Shown piece after piece: positions 30,637 through 38,203 of a stretch of DNA of 38,939 nt (its first letter is position 1; each line of letters opens with the position of its first letter). This DNA comes from Akkermansia sp. (GTDB lineage Bacteria > Verrucomicrobiota > Verrucomicrobiia > Verrucomicrobiales > Akkermansiaceae): positions 1-38,939 of the forward strand of contig JAGBZE010000180.1 in the NCBI GenBank assembly GCA_017628435.1, given 5' to 3'. Under the pieces are notes generated by a model, which saw nothing but the letters and a program-made list of their open reading frames with translations, was not told the origin of the DNA and did no database searches. A program made the translations under genes and the position numbers.

Positions 30637-33600
30637 TTATTCATCGTCCTTATGAGCCGCCAGATATGCACGGGCACCGGCCTCATCCGGGTCTTCCCCC
30701 AGGGTTGCCAGTTTGAATTTAATGCGGAACAAACGCATGATGAATAGATACGAACAGGGAATGAGGAACACGCCCACCACGGTAGCCACGGTCATACCCA
30801 CCACCACCACAGTGCCGATGGAGCAGCGAGCCAGTGCGCCGGAGCCGCTGGCCATCATGAGCGGCACACAGCCTAGAATGAAAGCCAGTGAAGTCATAAG
30901 AATGGGGCGCAGACGCAGTTTTGCAGCGGAAAGAGTGGCAGCCATGAGGTCCTTACCGCGCTCCATTTCCAGGTTGGCGAACTCCACTATGAGAATGGCA
31001 TTCTTGGCAGCCAGACCCACCAGCATCACCAGGCCGACCTGGGCATACAGATTGAGTTCCATCCCCATCCAGTACAAACCAGCATAGGCACCAAGCACAG
31101 CAATGGGCACCGTGAGGAACACCGAAATCGGCAGTGTCCACTTCTCATACAGCGCCACCAGAATAAGGAAGGCAAACACCGAGGACATCGTGAAGATAGC
31201 CGCCAGACCCGTGCTGTTGCGAACCTTGTTTTCCTGGAATGACATATCCTGATAATCCATACCGATCTTGGAGGGATCCATGGTTTCGGCATACACCTGC
31301 TCCATGGCTTCCATGAGCTGCTGGGTGGAGAAGCCGGGGCGCGGCATCACATTCAGCTTGGCAGAATTATAGATATTGTGGTGCATCACGAACTCAGTAT
31401 CCGCAATATCCTTGATCTTCACCAGAGCCGAAAGCGGCACGCGTTCGCCGTCCATATTGGTCACGAAGAACCCATCCATCTTGTCCAGGCTCACGCGGTC
31501 CGCGCCCTGAGCCTGCATGTACACCTGCCACTGCTGGCCGAATGCATTGAAGAAGTTCACAAAAGACGAGCCGTTGTAAGTAGCCAGCAGACTATTGGCT
31601 GCCGCAATTTCCACGCGGTGGAACTTGCATTTCTCCTTATCCAGCTCCATAAACTTCTGCGGGGTGTCAGCCATCATCATATCCATACACACGGCCACCT
31701 CGGGGCGCTGCCGTGCGGCTTCCTCGAAACGCAGCACCTGCTCGCGGAGGAACGGCACCCCCTGGCCTTCCAGGTCGTTGAGCACCATCGTCACGCCATT
31801 GGCCGTGCCCACACCGGGAATCGCAGGAGGCATCAGCACCATAGCCATGCCATCCAACGCGGCAGCATGCAGGCGCGCCTCGATGCGTTTCTGCACCTCG
31901 GCTGCGGTTTCAGGGCGGTCTTTCCAGTCCTTGAGCTCAATGAAAGCAATGCAGGCACCGGGGGTCTGCACACTGTTCAGGATATTGATACCCACCACCG
32001 TGGTCAGGTTCTTGACAGCGGGGTCCGAAAGAGCGTCTTCAAACTTTTTATTCTCGGAATAGGCCACCTGCAAGGAAGTATCAGGCTTCATAACGAGTGC
32101 TGCCAGCAGGAATCCCTGGTCTTCATCCGGCAGGAATGCCTTGGGCACCAGCTTCGCCATGGGAGCGATGGCTGCCCAGAACAGCAACAGCAGGGGCATG
32201 GAGAAAATCAACTTGCGGCACAGGGCACCACAGATTTTCACATACACATTTGCCGTGCAATCGTAGCACTTGTTGAACAACTTGTAGAATGGCTTGAATA
32301 TGCCGCGATTCTGTTTTGCCGGCTTGAGCATGAGCGCACACAAAGCCGGCGAGAGCGTCAGCGCATTGAACGCCGATATGAGCATGGACACGGCAATGGT
32401 GATGGCGAACTGCTTGAACAGTGTGCCGGTGATACCCTCCAGCAGCAGCGAAGGAAGGAACACGGCGGCCAGCACCAGTGCAATGGCGATAACCGGGCCG
32501 CTCACTTCCTGCATAGCGGCAAAAGCAGCCATGCGGGGATTCAGCCCCTTATCGATGTGGTGCTGCACTGCTTCCACCACCACGATGGCGTCATCCACTA
32601 CCAGACCAATGGCCAGCACCATACCCAGCAGGGAAATGGTATTGAGCGAGAATCCCAGCAGGGGGAATACGCAGAATGTCGATATAAGAGACACCGGCAC
32701 GGCAATGAGCGGAATGAGAGTCGCGCGGAAATTCTGCAGGAACATGAATACCACCAGCGCCACCAGCACAATGGCTTCGATAAACGTACGCTTGATTTCA
32801 TCAATGGAGTAGCGTACGGCCGTTGTCGTGTCCAGCGAGACATCACCCGTGATACCCTGCGGCATGATGGCTGCCTGCTTTTCAAAGGTCTTGCGCAGGC
32901 GGTCCACCGTGTCAATGGCATTGGACCCCGGCGTCTGGAAAACCACCACGGCGGCAGAAACCTGGCGGTTCAGGCGGCCGGTGGCAGAATAGTTTTCAGA
33001 CCCCAGCTCCACCTTGGCAATATCCTTCAGGTAGATAATCTCATCACCCACCTGGCGCACAATGATATTCTCGAACTCGGCAGGGTCCGTGAGGCGCCCC
33101 TGGGTGCGGATAGCGATGGTCTTTTCCTGGCCATCGGGCACGGGGTCGGCACCCACTTTACCACCGGGATTGGTGGCATTCTGGGCAGCAATGGCAGCCC
33201 GGACCTCTCCGACCGAGAGGTTGTAGTGGGTCATGATGTTGGTATCCAGCCAGATACGGATAGCATAACGACCGGCACCGTATACCGTTACTTCACCCAC
33301 GCCTTCCACACGCTTCAGCTCATCCACCATCTTGACCTGGGCATAGTTGGCCAGGTCCACAGAGTTGTAGCTGCCATCCGGTGAATACAGGGAGTAGATA
33401 ATGAGAGGCAGACCTGGCTGCTGGCGAATGGTAACGCCAGCATTGAGCACCTCGGTCGGCACCTGTGACTGCGCCTGACCATAGCGCATATTGGTGAACA
33501 CCTGGTCGAGATCGGGGTCGGTATCCGGGTTGAACACCACCTGCAGGGAATACACACCGTTGTTAGAAGAAACGGAGGTCATGTAATCCATGCCCTGCAC

Positions 33601-33813
33601 GCCGGAGATTTCTCGTTCCAGCGGTGTACCCACAGAATCTGCCACGGCCTTGGCATCTGCACCGGGGAACATGGCCATAAGCTGGATGGTGCGCGGCGTA
33701 ATTTCCGGATACTGCGAAACCGGCAGATTGACCAGGCACACCAGACCCAGCAGCGTTGTCACCACGGCAATCACCGTCGCAATGACGGGATGTTTGATAA
33801 AGAACGGACTCAT
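30637..33813 (-). CDS. acrB: AcrB-type RND multidrug efflux permease (HAE1)
   Basis: 1058 residues, 12 membrane helices and two large periplasmic loops. It opens MSPFFIKHPVIATVIAVVTT, typical of the family. The proton-relay Asp407 and Asp408 lie in GLVVDDAIVVVEAV at the same numbering as E. coli AcrB, and the matching Lys is in GLAAKNAILIVEFA. PVSQYPEITPRTIQ and EREISGVQGMDYMTS are standard HAE1 segments. It exports hydrophobic and amphiphilic compounds, driven by protons, with the adaptor and outer-membrane genes beside it. The gap to acrA is eight bases. Actual substrates (bile salts, drugs) cannot be read from the sequence. Confidence 0.97.
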   Translation of the reverse strand: MSPFFIKHPVIATVIAVVTTLLGLVCLVNLPVSQYPEITPRTIQLMAMFPGADAKAVADSVGTPLEREISGVQGMDYMTSVSSNNGVYSLQVVFNPDTDPDLDQVFTNMRYGQAQSQVPTEVLNAGVTIRQQPGLPLIIYSLYSPDGSYNSVDLANYAQVKMVDELKRVEGVGEVTVYGAGRYAIRIWLDTNIMTHYNLSVGEVRAAIAAQNATNPGGKVGADPVPDGQEKTIAIRTQGRLTDPAEFENIIVRQVGDEIIYLKDIAKVELGSENYSATGRLNRQVSAAVVVFQTPGSNAIDTVDRLRKTFEKQAAIMPQGITGDVSLDTTTAVRYSIDEIKRTFIEAIVLVALVVFMFLQNFRATLIPLIAVPVSLISTFCVFPLLGFSLNTISLLGMVLAIGLVVDDAIVVVEAVQHHIDKGLNPRMAAFAAMQEVSGPVIAIALVLAAVFLPSLLLEGITGTLFKQFAITIAVSMLISAFNALTLSPALCALMLKPAKQNRGIFKPFYKLFNKCYDCTANVYVKICGALCRKLIFSMPLLLLFWAAIAPMAKLVPKAFLPDEDQGFLLAALVMKPDTSLQVAYSENKKFEDALSDPAVKNLTTVVGINILNSVQTPGACIAFIELKDWKDRPETAAEVQKRIEARLHAAALDGMAMVLMPPAIPGVGTANGVTMVLNDLEGQGVPFLREQVLRFEEAARQRPEVAVCMDMMMADTPQKFMELDKEKCKFHRVEIAAANSLLATYNGSSFVNFFNAFGQQWQVYMQAQGADRVSLDKMDGFFVTNMDGERVPLSALVKIKDIADTEFVMHHNIYNSAKLNVMPRPGFSTQQLMEAMEQVYAETMDPSKIGMDYQDMSFQENKVRNSTGLAAIFTMSSVFAFLILVALYEKWTLPISVFLTVPIAVLGAYAGLYWMGMELNLYAQVGLVMLVGLAAKNAILIVEFANLEMERGKDLMAATLSAAKLRLRPILMTSLAFILGCVPLMMASGSGALARCSIGTVVVVGMTVATVVGVFLIPCSYLFIMRLFRIKFKLATLGEDPDEAGARAYLAAHKDDE

Positions 33814-33821
33814 GGTTGCTC

Positions 33822-35183
33822 TTATTCTGCCTTACCGGCGGTAACGGAGTTTACTGTAGTCTCGGGCTTCTCATAAATGAAGGGGCGCGACACCACCGTG
33901 CCGAAACCACCCTGTGCCCCTGCCTTGCGCATAGCAGCATTGGCCATGGCATACTGTGCAGCCATCTGCCCGCCACCCACAATTACCTGGGCATCTTCCA
34001 CCTTCTCTATACCATTCTCCCGCAAGGTATCGGCTATGGGCTTCACTGTGCCGGTCACTACCTGCATGAGCATGGGCACTGTTGTGCCATCGCCATTCGG
34101 CATATCCAGCACCAGTTCCTTGCCCAGCTTCACATCAATGGGCAGCGGAGTCATATCCGGTGCCACCACGTAAATATAACGGTGGTTCATGGAAGAGATA
34201 AGAGCACGGGAAGGCACCAGCAGCGCATCCTTGATTTCTCCCGTTCTGGCCTGTACGCGCACGGCAGCTCCCGTACGCAGCTTGAGCTGGGGATTCGGAA
34301 CATAGCCTACAAATTTCACCGTACCCGTTGCCTGGCTAATTTCGCTATCCACGGCATGTACTCGCCCCTTATGCTCAAACACAGAACCATCCTCCAGGAT
34401 GAGGTCAAACTCCCGCACAGGGCTCATCTTGTCCGGGGCATCGAAATAAGCCCCCACCTGAGCCTGTTCGCTCACCTGGCGGGCGGGTACCGAGAAATCA
34501 ACGCGGATGGGATCCACCGAGGACATGCGGGTCATAACCACCTGCCCTGCTGCCACAAAATCACCCACACTCACACCGGCCTGAGTGGCAAGCCCCTTGA
34601 AGGGAGCGCGGATGGTGCATCGGTCCAGGTTCAGCTGAGCCTGTTCCAGCGCGGCCTCTGCCAGCGCCACCTGAGCACGGGCCATGGCAAGGGCTGCCTC
34701 ACAGCGGCGCTTCGCGTGCTGGGCATCGGTAAACTGTTTATCGGATACGGAGCCACTTTCCACCAGAGAAGAGAACCGCACTAGATCTTTCTGCGCCTGT
34801 TCATCAGCTACTTCGGCCTGCAGCACCCCGGCCTTGGCGGCGGCCACGCTGGCGGCTGCCTGGTCATAAGCAGCCTGATAGCTGGCGGGGTCGATGCGGA
34901 ACAGGACCTCTCCCTTCTCGCACAGCGAGCCATGCCAATACACCTGCTCGAGCAGCTTGCCCGAAACCTCCGGGCGGATATCTGCCTGCTCCACGCCGCG
35001 CAAATGGCCAAACCATGTGGAGTTCAGCTCCACCGTGCGCTTCTGCAGCGGCATCACCGTCACGTTGATGGGAGCCATCCCTCGCTGGCCTGCCTGTGTG
35101 CTGCCGTTGTCCCTGCATGCCACCAGAGTACTGCATGCTACCAGCCCGCCAAGGGCAATCATTCTTATATTCCTTGCTTTCAT
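33822..35183 (-). CDS. acrA: RND efflux periplasmic adaptor (AcrA/MexA type)
   Basis: 453 residues. The signal peptide has two consecutive lipobox-like sites (LVAC at 14-17 and 20-23), so it is a lipoprotein. The membrane-fusion domains follow in order: a lipoyl half (VRGVEQADIRPEVSGKLLEQ-type stretch, read here as LRGVEQADIRPEVSGKLLEQ), a helical hairpin (about 95-170, with QAAASVAAAKAGVLQAEVA), the second lipoyl half (CTIRAPFKGLATQAGVSVGD), a beta-barrel and a C-terminal membrane-proximal domain. It bridges the AcrB pump and the outer-membrane duct. It lies 20 bases after the marR stop and eight before acrB. Confidence 0.95.
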   Translation of the reverse strand: MKARNIRMIALGGLVACSTLVACRDNGSTQAGQRGMAPINVTVMPLQKRTVELNSTWFGHLRGVEQADIRPEVSGKLLEQVYWHGSLCEKGEVLFRIDPASYQAAYDQAAASVAAAKAGVLQAEVADEQAQKDLVRFSSLVESGSVSDKQFTDAQHAKRRCEAALAMARAQVALAEAALEQAQLNLDRCTIRAPFKGLATQAGVSVGDFVAAGQVVMTRMSSVDPIRVDFSVPARQVSEQAQVGAYFDAPDKMSPVREFDLILEDGSVFEHKGRVHAVDSEISQATGTVKFVGYVPNPQLKLRTGAAVRVQARTGEIKDALLVPSRALISSMNHRYIYVVAPDMTPLPIDVKLGKELVLDMPNGDGTTVPMLMQVVTGTVKPIADTLRENGIEKVEDAQVIVGGGQMAAQYAMANAAMRKAGAQGGFGTVVSRPFIYEKPETTVNSVTAGKAE

Positions 35184-35203
35184 TAATGTATTATGAACAG
35201 AGC

Positions 35204-35647
35204 TTATGGCTCTGTGGTTAAAGAGTTGTTATAAATCCGCTCCAGCATGAGGCGCAGCGTTTCCTGCTCTTCTGCACTGAACCCGGCCACCAGCCGGGAT
35301 TCAAAAGCGCGCAGCTTCTGCTCCGCTTCAGCCCTCATCTGCCTGAACCCTTCTGTCAGGTATGCATGTTTCACGCGCCCATCTTCGCTATCGAAGGCGG
35401 TGCGCACATGGCCTTTCTCCGATAACCGGTTCAGCAGCCCTTTTACTGTGGTATGGCTTACCCCGAGATATTTCTCCAGCTCCCGCTGCGATACCGGCCG
35501 CCCATCCTGCGATTCCAGATACATCAGCAGCCGGCATTGCGGGGCCGTGAGCCCCAGATCCCCAACTTGCTGAAGAAATGCGGCATCGGCCCGGTCACTC
35601 ACCATCTTCATCAGAAAAATGGGGTGCTTCTCTTTCGGTAATTCCAT
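35204..35647 (-). CDS. MarR-family repressor of the efflux operon
   Basis: 147 residues, winged helix. The recognition region is VSQRELEKYLGVSHTTVKGLLNRLSEKGHV (about residues 55-84), with the wing SEDGRVKHAYLT. The terminal helices form the dimer interface. It is the first gene of the marR-acrA-acrB-tolC operon, so it most likely represses the pump and itself and is released by a small ligand. A 12-base perfect palindrome lies between its promoter and its start codon. A weak Shine-Dalgarno-like AAGGG sits eight bases before the ATG, one of the few in the window. Confidence 0.92.
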   Translation of the reverse strand: MELPKEKHPIFLMKMVSDRADAAFLQQVGDLGLTAPQCRLLMYLESQDGRPVSQRELEKYLGVSHTTVKGLLNRLSEKGHVRTAFDSEDGRVKHAYLTEGFRQMRAEAEQKLRAFESRLVAGFSAEEQETLRLMLERIYNNSLTTEP

Positions 35648-35663
35648 CGCCCTTGTTATATAT

Positions 35664-35675
35664 GAAGCATGCTTC
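35664..35675. promoter_or_regulatory. Candidate MarR operator
   Basis: The perfect palindrome GAAGCATGCTTC extends to 18 bases with one mismatched pair (TAgGAAGC...GCTTCaTA). It lies at about +8 to +19 of the marR-acrAB transcript, where a bound repressor would block elongation. Confidence 0.5.
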
Positions 35676-35689
35676 CTATTTGCCGGGCG

Positions 35690-35717
35690 AGTATACCACA
35701 GCTTAGCTTCCAGTCAA
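35690..35717 (-). promoter_or_regulatory. Promoter of the marR-acrAB-tolC operon
   Basis: TTGACT (35712-35717) and TATACT (35690-35695) with a 16-base spacer predict +1 near 35683. The leader of about 36 bases is longer than for most genes here and contains the palindrome. Confidence 0.65.
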
Positions 35718-35832
35718 GTTTTTTGGGGCATTTTTTCTGCCAGGGCATGCCGGGCAGCGAGTTTTCCCCAGCCACGGAAGTGCAAAAGAAATCCCGTGTA
35801 CTCGCGCCAGAGCAACGGCGTTTCCTGCCGGC

Positions 35833-36081
35833 TCAGATTGCACCCTTCCGGTAGCGGGCTGCAATTTGTTCAAAAGGTATGCCGCGCTCCATTTCTGACA
35901 TCATTGAAGCACGAATGGCAAGCGCTGCCGAAAGGGATTCCTCCTTGCCGCCAAACTCACGGTCGGTAAAGTAGCGCACGTAAGTTTCCTTCTGCCGGGT
36001 TATGCAAAGGCGCCAGCCGCAGAATGTATTGCGTGACCCCTTCTTTCCGTTGTAGCGAGTAATGTATCGTTGCGTATCCAT
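35833..36081 (-). CDS. Small AP2/ERF-like DNA-binding protein
   Basis: 82 residues from the ATG at 36081. The TTG at 36105 is unlikely because it overlaps the -10 box. The core GWRLCITRQKETYVRYFTD, then REFGGKEESLSAALAIRASMM, follows the AP2 pattern: three beta-strands with W-R-x-x-I, aromatic F at the third strand, then Y/F-GG-x-x-x-A-x-x-A-A followed by an R in the helix. AP2 domains in bacteria and phages occur in homing endonucleases, integrases and small stand-alone proteins. No nuclease domain is present here. It is divergent from a MarR gene. A short C-terminal helix (FEQIAARYRKGAI) follows. The AP2 identity is by pattern only. Confidence 0.6.
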   Translation of the reverse strand: MDTQRYITRYNGKKGSRNTFCGWRLCITRQKETYVRYFTDREFGGKEESLSAALAIRASMMSEMERGIPFEQIAARYRKGAI

Positions 36082-36095
36082 AGTAGTACGCCCGC

Positions 36096-36124
36096 ATTCT
36101 AGCAAGCCTGCGGATTCGGGTCAA
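36096..36124 (-). promoter_or_regulatory. Promoter of the AP2-like gene
   Basis: TTGACC (36119-36124) and TAGAAT (36096-36101) with a 17-base spacer predict +1 near 36089, eight bases before the ATG. The stretch TAGAATGCGG matches the divergent MarR promoter. Confidence 0.7.
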
Positions 36125-36176
36125 GATTTTTATTTGACTTTTTCAACCTTTCTACTTTTCAACAATACAGAAAAGA

Positions 36177-36206
36177 TTGACAACAAAGAAACAAACGTGG
36201 TAGAAT
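36177..36206 (+). promoter_or_regulatory. Promoter of the second marR gene (leaderless arrangement)
   Basis: A perfect TTGACA (36177-36182) and TAGAAT (36201-36206) with an 18-base spacer put +1 at 36213, exactly the A of the ATG. Confidence 0.72.
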
Positions 36207-36212
36207 GCGGAT

Positions 36213-36689
36213 ATGTCCGAAAAGTACGAGGATGTTCTGGCTGTAGACAAGATGCGAAGCATCACAGAGTTTGTGAACCGCGCTGGTTTTATAGCGATGA
36301 GCGAAACCATGCGGAAGAAGCTCTGGAAGCTGAGTGTAAGGCAGTGCGCGGTACTGGCCAACATCAGGCGCTATACGGTACTGCACCCGGAAGGCATGTC
36401 GATGAGCACGCTGGCAGAGCGGGCCCGCATGTCGCCCAGCTCAGCCTCGCACATGGTGGACGGCCTGATGAGTCAGGGCATGGTGGAACGCAACGCGAGC
36501 CCCACCGACCGCCGCGCCGTGCTGGTAACGATAGCCAAATCTTTTCAGGAGACCTCGGAGCAGATAGAAAGCACGCAGATGCAGCGAATGGAAGAGCTCT
36601 GCTCCACGCTTACGGAAGAAGAGCGGCAGGTAATGGAGCGCGTGCTGAACAAGCTCTATGCAGCCGTGATTGAGCGCGACGGGCTGTAA
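36213..36689 (+). CDS. MarR-family transcriptional regulator
   Basis: 158 residues. The winged-helix core is SMSTLAERARMSPSSASHMVDGLMSQGMVERNASPTDRRAV (about residues 62-102), containing the family D-R-R wing motif. Helical dimerisation segments flank it. It converges with sdaA, 10 bases between stops, and diverges from the AP2-like gene with a shared promoter region of about 130 bases. It is clearly a different paralogue from the efflux-operon MarR. Its targets are unknown; autoregulation or control of the AP2-like gene is plausible from position. Confidence 0.92.
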   Translation: MSEKYEDVLAVDKMRSITEFVNRAGFIAMSETMRKKLWKLSVRQCAVLANIRRYTVLHPEGMSMSTLAERARMSPSSASHMVDGLMSQGMVERNASPTDRRAVLVTIAKSFQETSEQIESTQMQRMEELCSTLTEEERQVMERVLNKLYAAVIERDGL

Positions 36690-36699
36690 CCCCTGCGCA

Positions 36700-38082
36700 T
36701 CAGCAAGTGAGCGCATTGGCAGCAAGCCCAGCCAGCGCCGTTTCGCGATAACCGGCCGCCAGAGCGCGGCCTGTTTCGTTCATGGTAGCAATCACACTAT
36801 CCAGGCTCACAAAGTGAGTACCATCGCCGCGGAGAGCCAGGCGGGCGGCATTCACCGCCTTCACGGCACCGATGGCATTTCGCTCAATGCAAGGCACTTG
36901 CACCAGCCCGCAGACAGGGTCGCAGGTCAGGCCAAGATTATGCTCCATGGCAATCTCCGCAGCGTTAGCCACCTGTTCATTGGTGCCACCCATAGCGGCA
37001 GTAAGCCCGGCAGCCGCCATGGAACAGGCCACGCCCACCTCGCCCTGGCAGCCCACCTCGGCGCCGGAAATCGAAGCCTTGGCGCGGTAAAGTGAGCAGA
37101 TAGCCGAGGCAGTGAGCAGGAAAACCTCGATACCATGCTCGCGCCCTACGGCGGCATCCTTGCGGCCGAAGCGTTCAAAATAGCGCAGCACAGCAGGCAG
37201 CACCCCTGCACTACCCATCGTGGGAGCCGTCACCACGCGCCCGCCGGCAGCATTTTCCTCGGCCACGGCAAAAGCCCAGAGATTAATCCAGTCGATGATG
37301 GTAAGAGCATCCTGCGTATTCTCGCGGAACATCTCTGCCAGGCGGCGGTAAATACGCGGAGCGCGGCGGGGCAGTTTAAGCCCGCCGGGCAGCACACCCA
37401 TGGTCTTCGCGCCACGCTCAATAGCCTTGTCCATGGTGTCGTAAATCTTGCGGATGCGCGTGCGGAGCTCCATGCCGGTGGGCAGCGCCATCTCATTGCA
37501 GCGCACCACGGCCGCAATCGTCATATTCTCGCGCTTGCAATGCTGCAACAGCTCCGCGCAGGAATCAAAGGGATACGGCACCACAGGCGGAGGCTCCGGC
37601 AGCTCCTCCATTTCATCGCTGCGGCGGATTGCACCGCCACCAATGGAGAAATACACATCGTTGGCCAGCTCCTGCCCCGCTGCATCATACGCACAGCATC
37701 GCATGCCGTTGGCATGCTCCGGCAAAGTTATTTCTTTTTCCAGCACCACATCCTGCATGGCACTGAAGGTGATGGGATGTGTGCCATTCAGCAGCAGTTT
37801 ACCCTCAGTAGCCAGCGTGGCAACGGCATTCGTGGCGGACATCTCCATCTTCTCGGCATCCAGCCCCAGCAGGCCATACACCACAGCACCGGGAGTACCA
37901 TGGCCCACCCCCGTGAGCGCCAGCGAACCATACAGATACACCCTCACCGTTTCCACCTGCTCCAACACCCCGCGCTCTGCCAGTTCTCGCGCAAAACGGG
38001 CCGCTGCGCGCATCGGCCCCATGGTATGCGAACTCGACGGACCAATGCCTATGGAAAACACATCAAAAAAGCTGGTGTACAT
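36700..38082 (-). CDS. sdaA: L-serine dehydratase (iron-sulfur, single chain)
   Basis: 460 residues, the usual size of one-chain L-serine ammonia-lyases. The N-terminal beta domain begins with FDVFSIGIGPSSSHTMGPMRAA. The C-terminal alpha domain has APTMGSAGVLPAVLRYF, then GCQGEVGVACSMAAAGL and CDPVCGLVQVPCIERNAIGAVKA. The conserved Cys residues in those last two stretches bind the 4Fe-4S cluster. The enzyme converts L-serine to pyruvate and ammonia and is oxygen-sensitive. The promoter places +1 on the A of the ATG, supporting this start. Serine is abundant in mucin peptides, which would fit a gut lifestyle (inference). Confidence 0.95.
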   Translation of the reverse strand: MYTSFFDVFSIGIGPSSSHTMGPMRAAARFARELAERGVLEQVETVRVYLYGSLALTGVGHGTPGAVVYGLLGLDAEKMEMSATNAVATLATEGKLLLNGTHPITFSAMQDVVLEKEITLPEHANGMRCCAYDAAGQELANDVYFSIGGGAIRRSDEMEELPEPPPVVPYPFDSCAELLQHCKRENMTIAAVVRCNEMALPTGMELRTRIRKIYDTMDKAIERGAKTMGVLPGGLKLPRRAPRIYRRLAEMFRENTQDALTIIDWINLWAFAVAEENAAGGRVVTAPTMGSAGVLPAVLRYFERFGRKDAAVGREHGIEVFLLTASAICSLYRAKASISGAEVGCQGEVGVACSMAAAGLTAAMGGTNEQVANAAEIAMEHNLGLTCDPVCGLVQVPCIERNAIGAVKAVNAARLALRGDGTHFVSLDSVIATMNETGRALAAGYRETALAGLAANALTC

Positions 38083-38088
38083 GGCTGC

Positions 38089-38117
38089 AAATTACACCCA
38101 AGGCGCTGCCAAGTCAA
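38089..38117 (-). promoter_or_regulatory. Promoter of sdaA (leaderless arrangement)
   Basis: TTGACT (38112-38117) and TAATTT (38089-38094) with a 17-base spacer put +1 at 38082, the A of the ATG. The -10 box is weak. TTGACTTGGCAG is shared with the lrp promoter. Confidence 0.5.
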
Positions 38118-38148
38118 GCCGCCAGCACGGCAAATAAACAAAAAAAGC

Positions 38149-38177
38149 GCCCTGATGCCACGATGCGGCACCAGGGC
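38149..38177 (-). terminator. Terminator of fabD
   Basis: An 11-bp stem with one G-U-type pair (GCCCTGATGCC / GGCACCAGGGC on the plus strand) lies 26 bases after the fabD stop. On the minus strand it is followed by GCTTTTTTTG. Confidence 0.9.
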
Positions 38178-38203
38178 AGCAGAATTATAAATACAAGAGA
38201 ATA

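Noticed and set aside
35735..35760. The CTGCC/GGCAG dyad near 35.74 kb as a terminator for the AP2-like gene
   Set aside because: On the minus strand it is followed by A residues rather than T residues, and the stem is interrupted.
36082..36105. An upstream TTG start for the AP2-like gene
   Set aside because: It overlaps the -10 box and the predicted transcript begins downstream of it.
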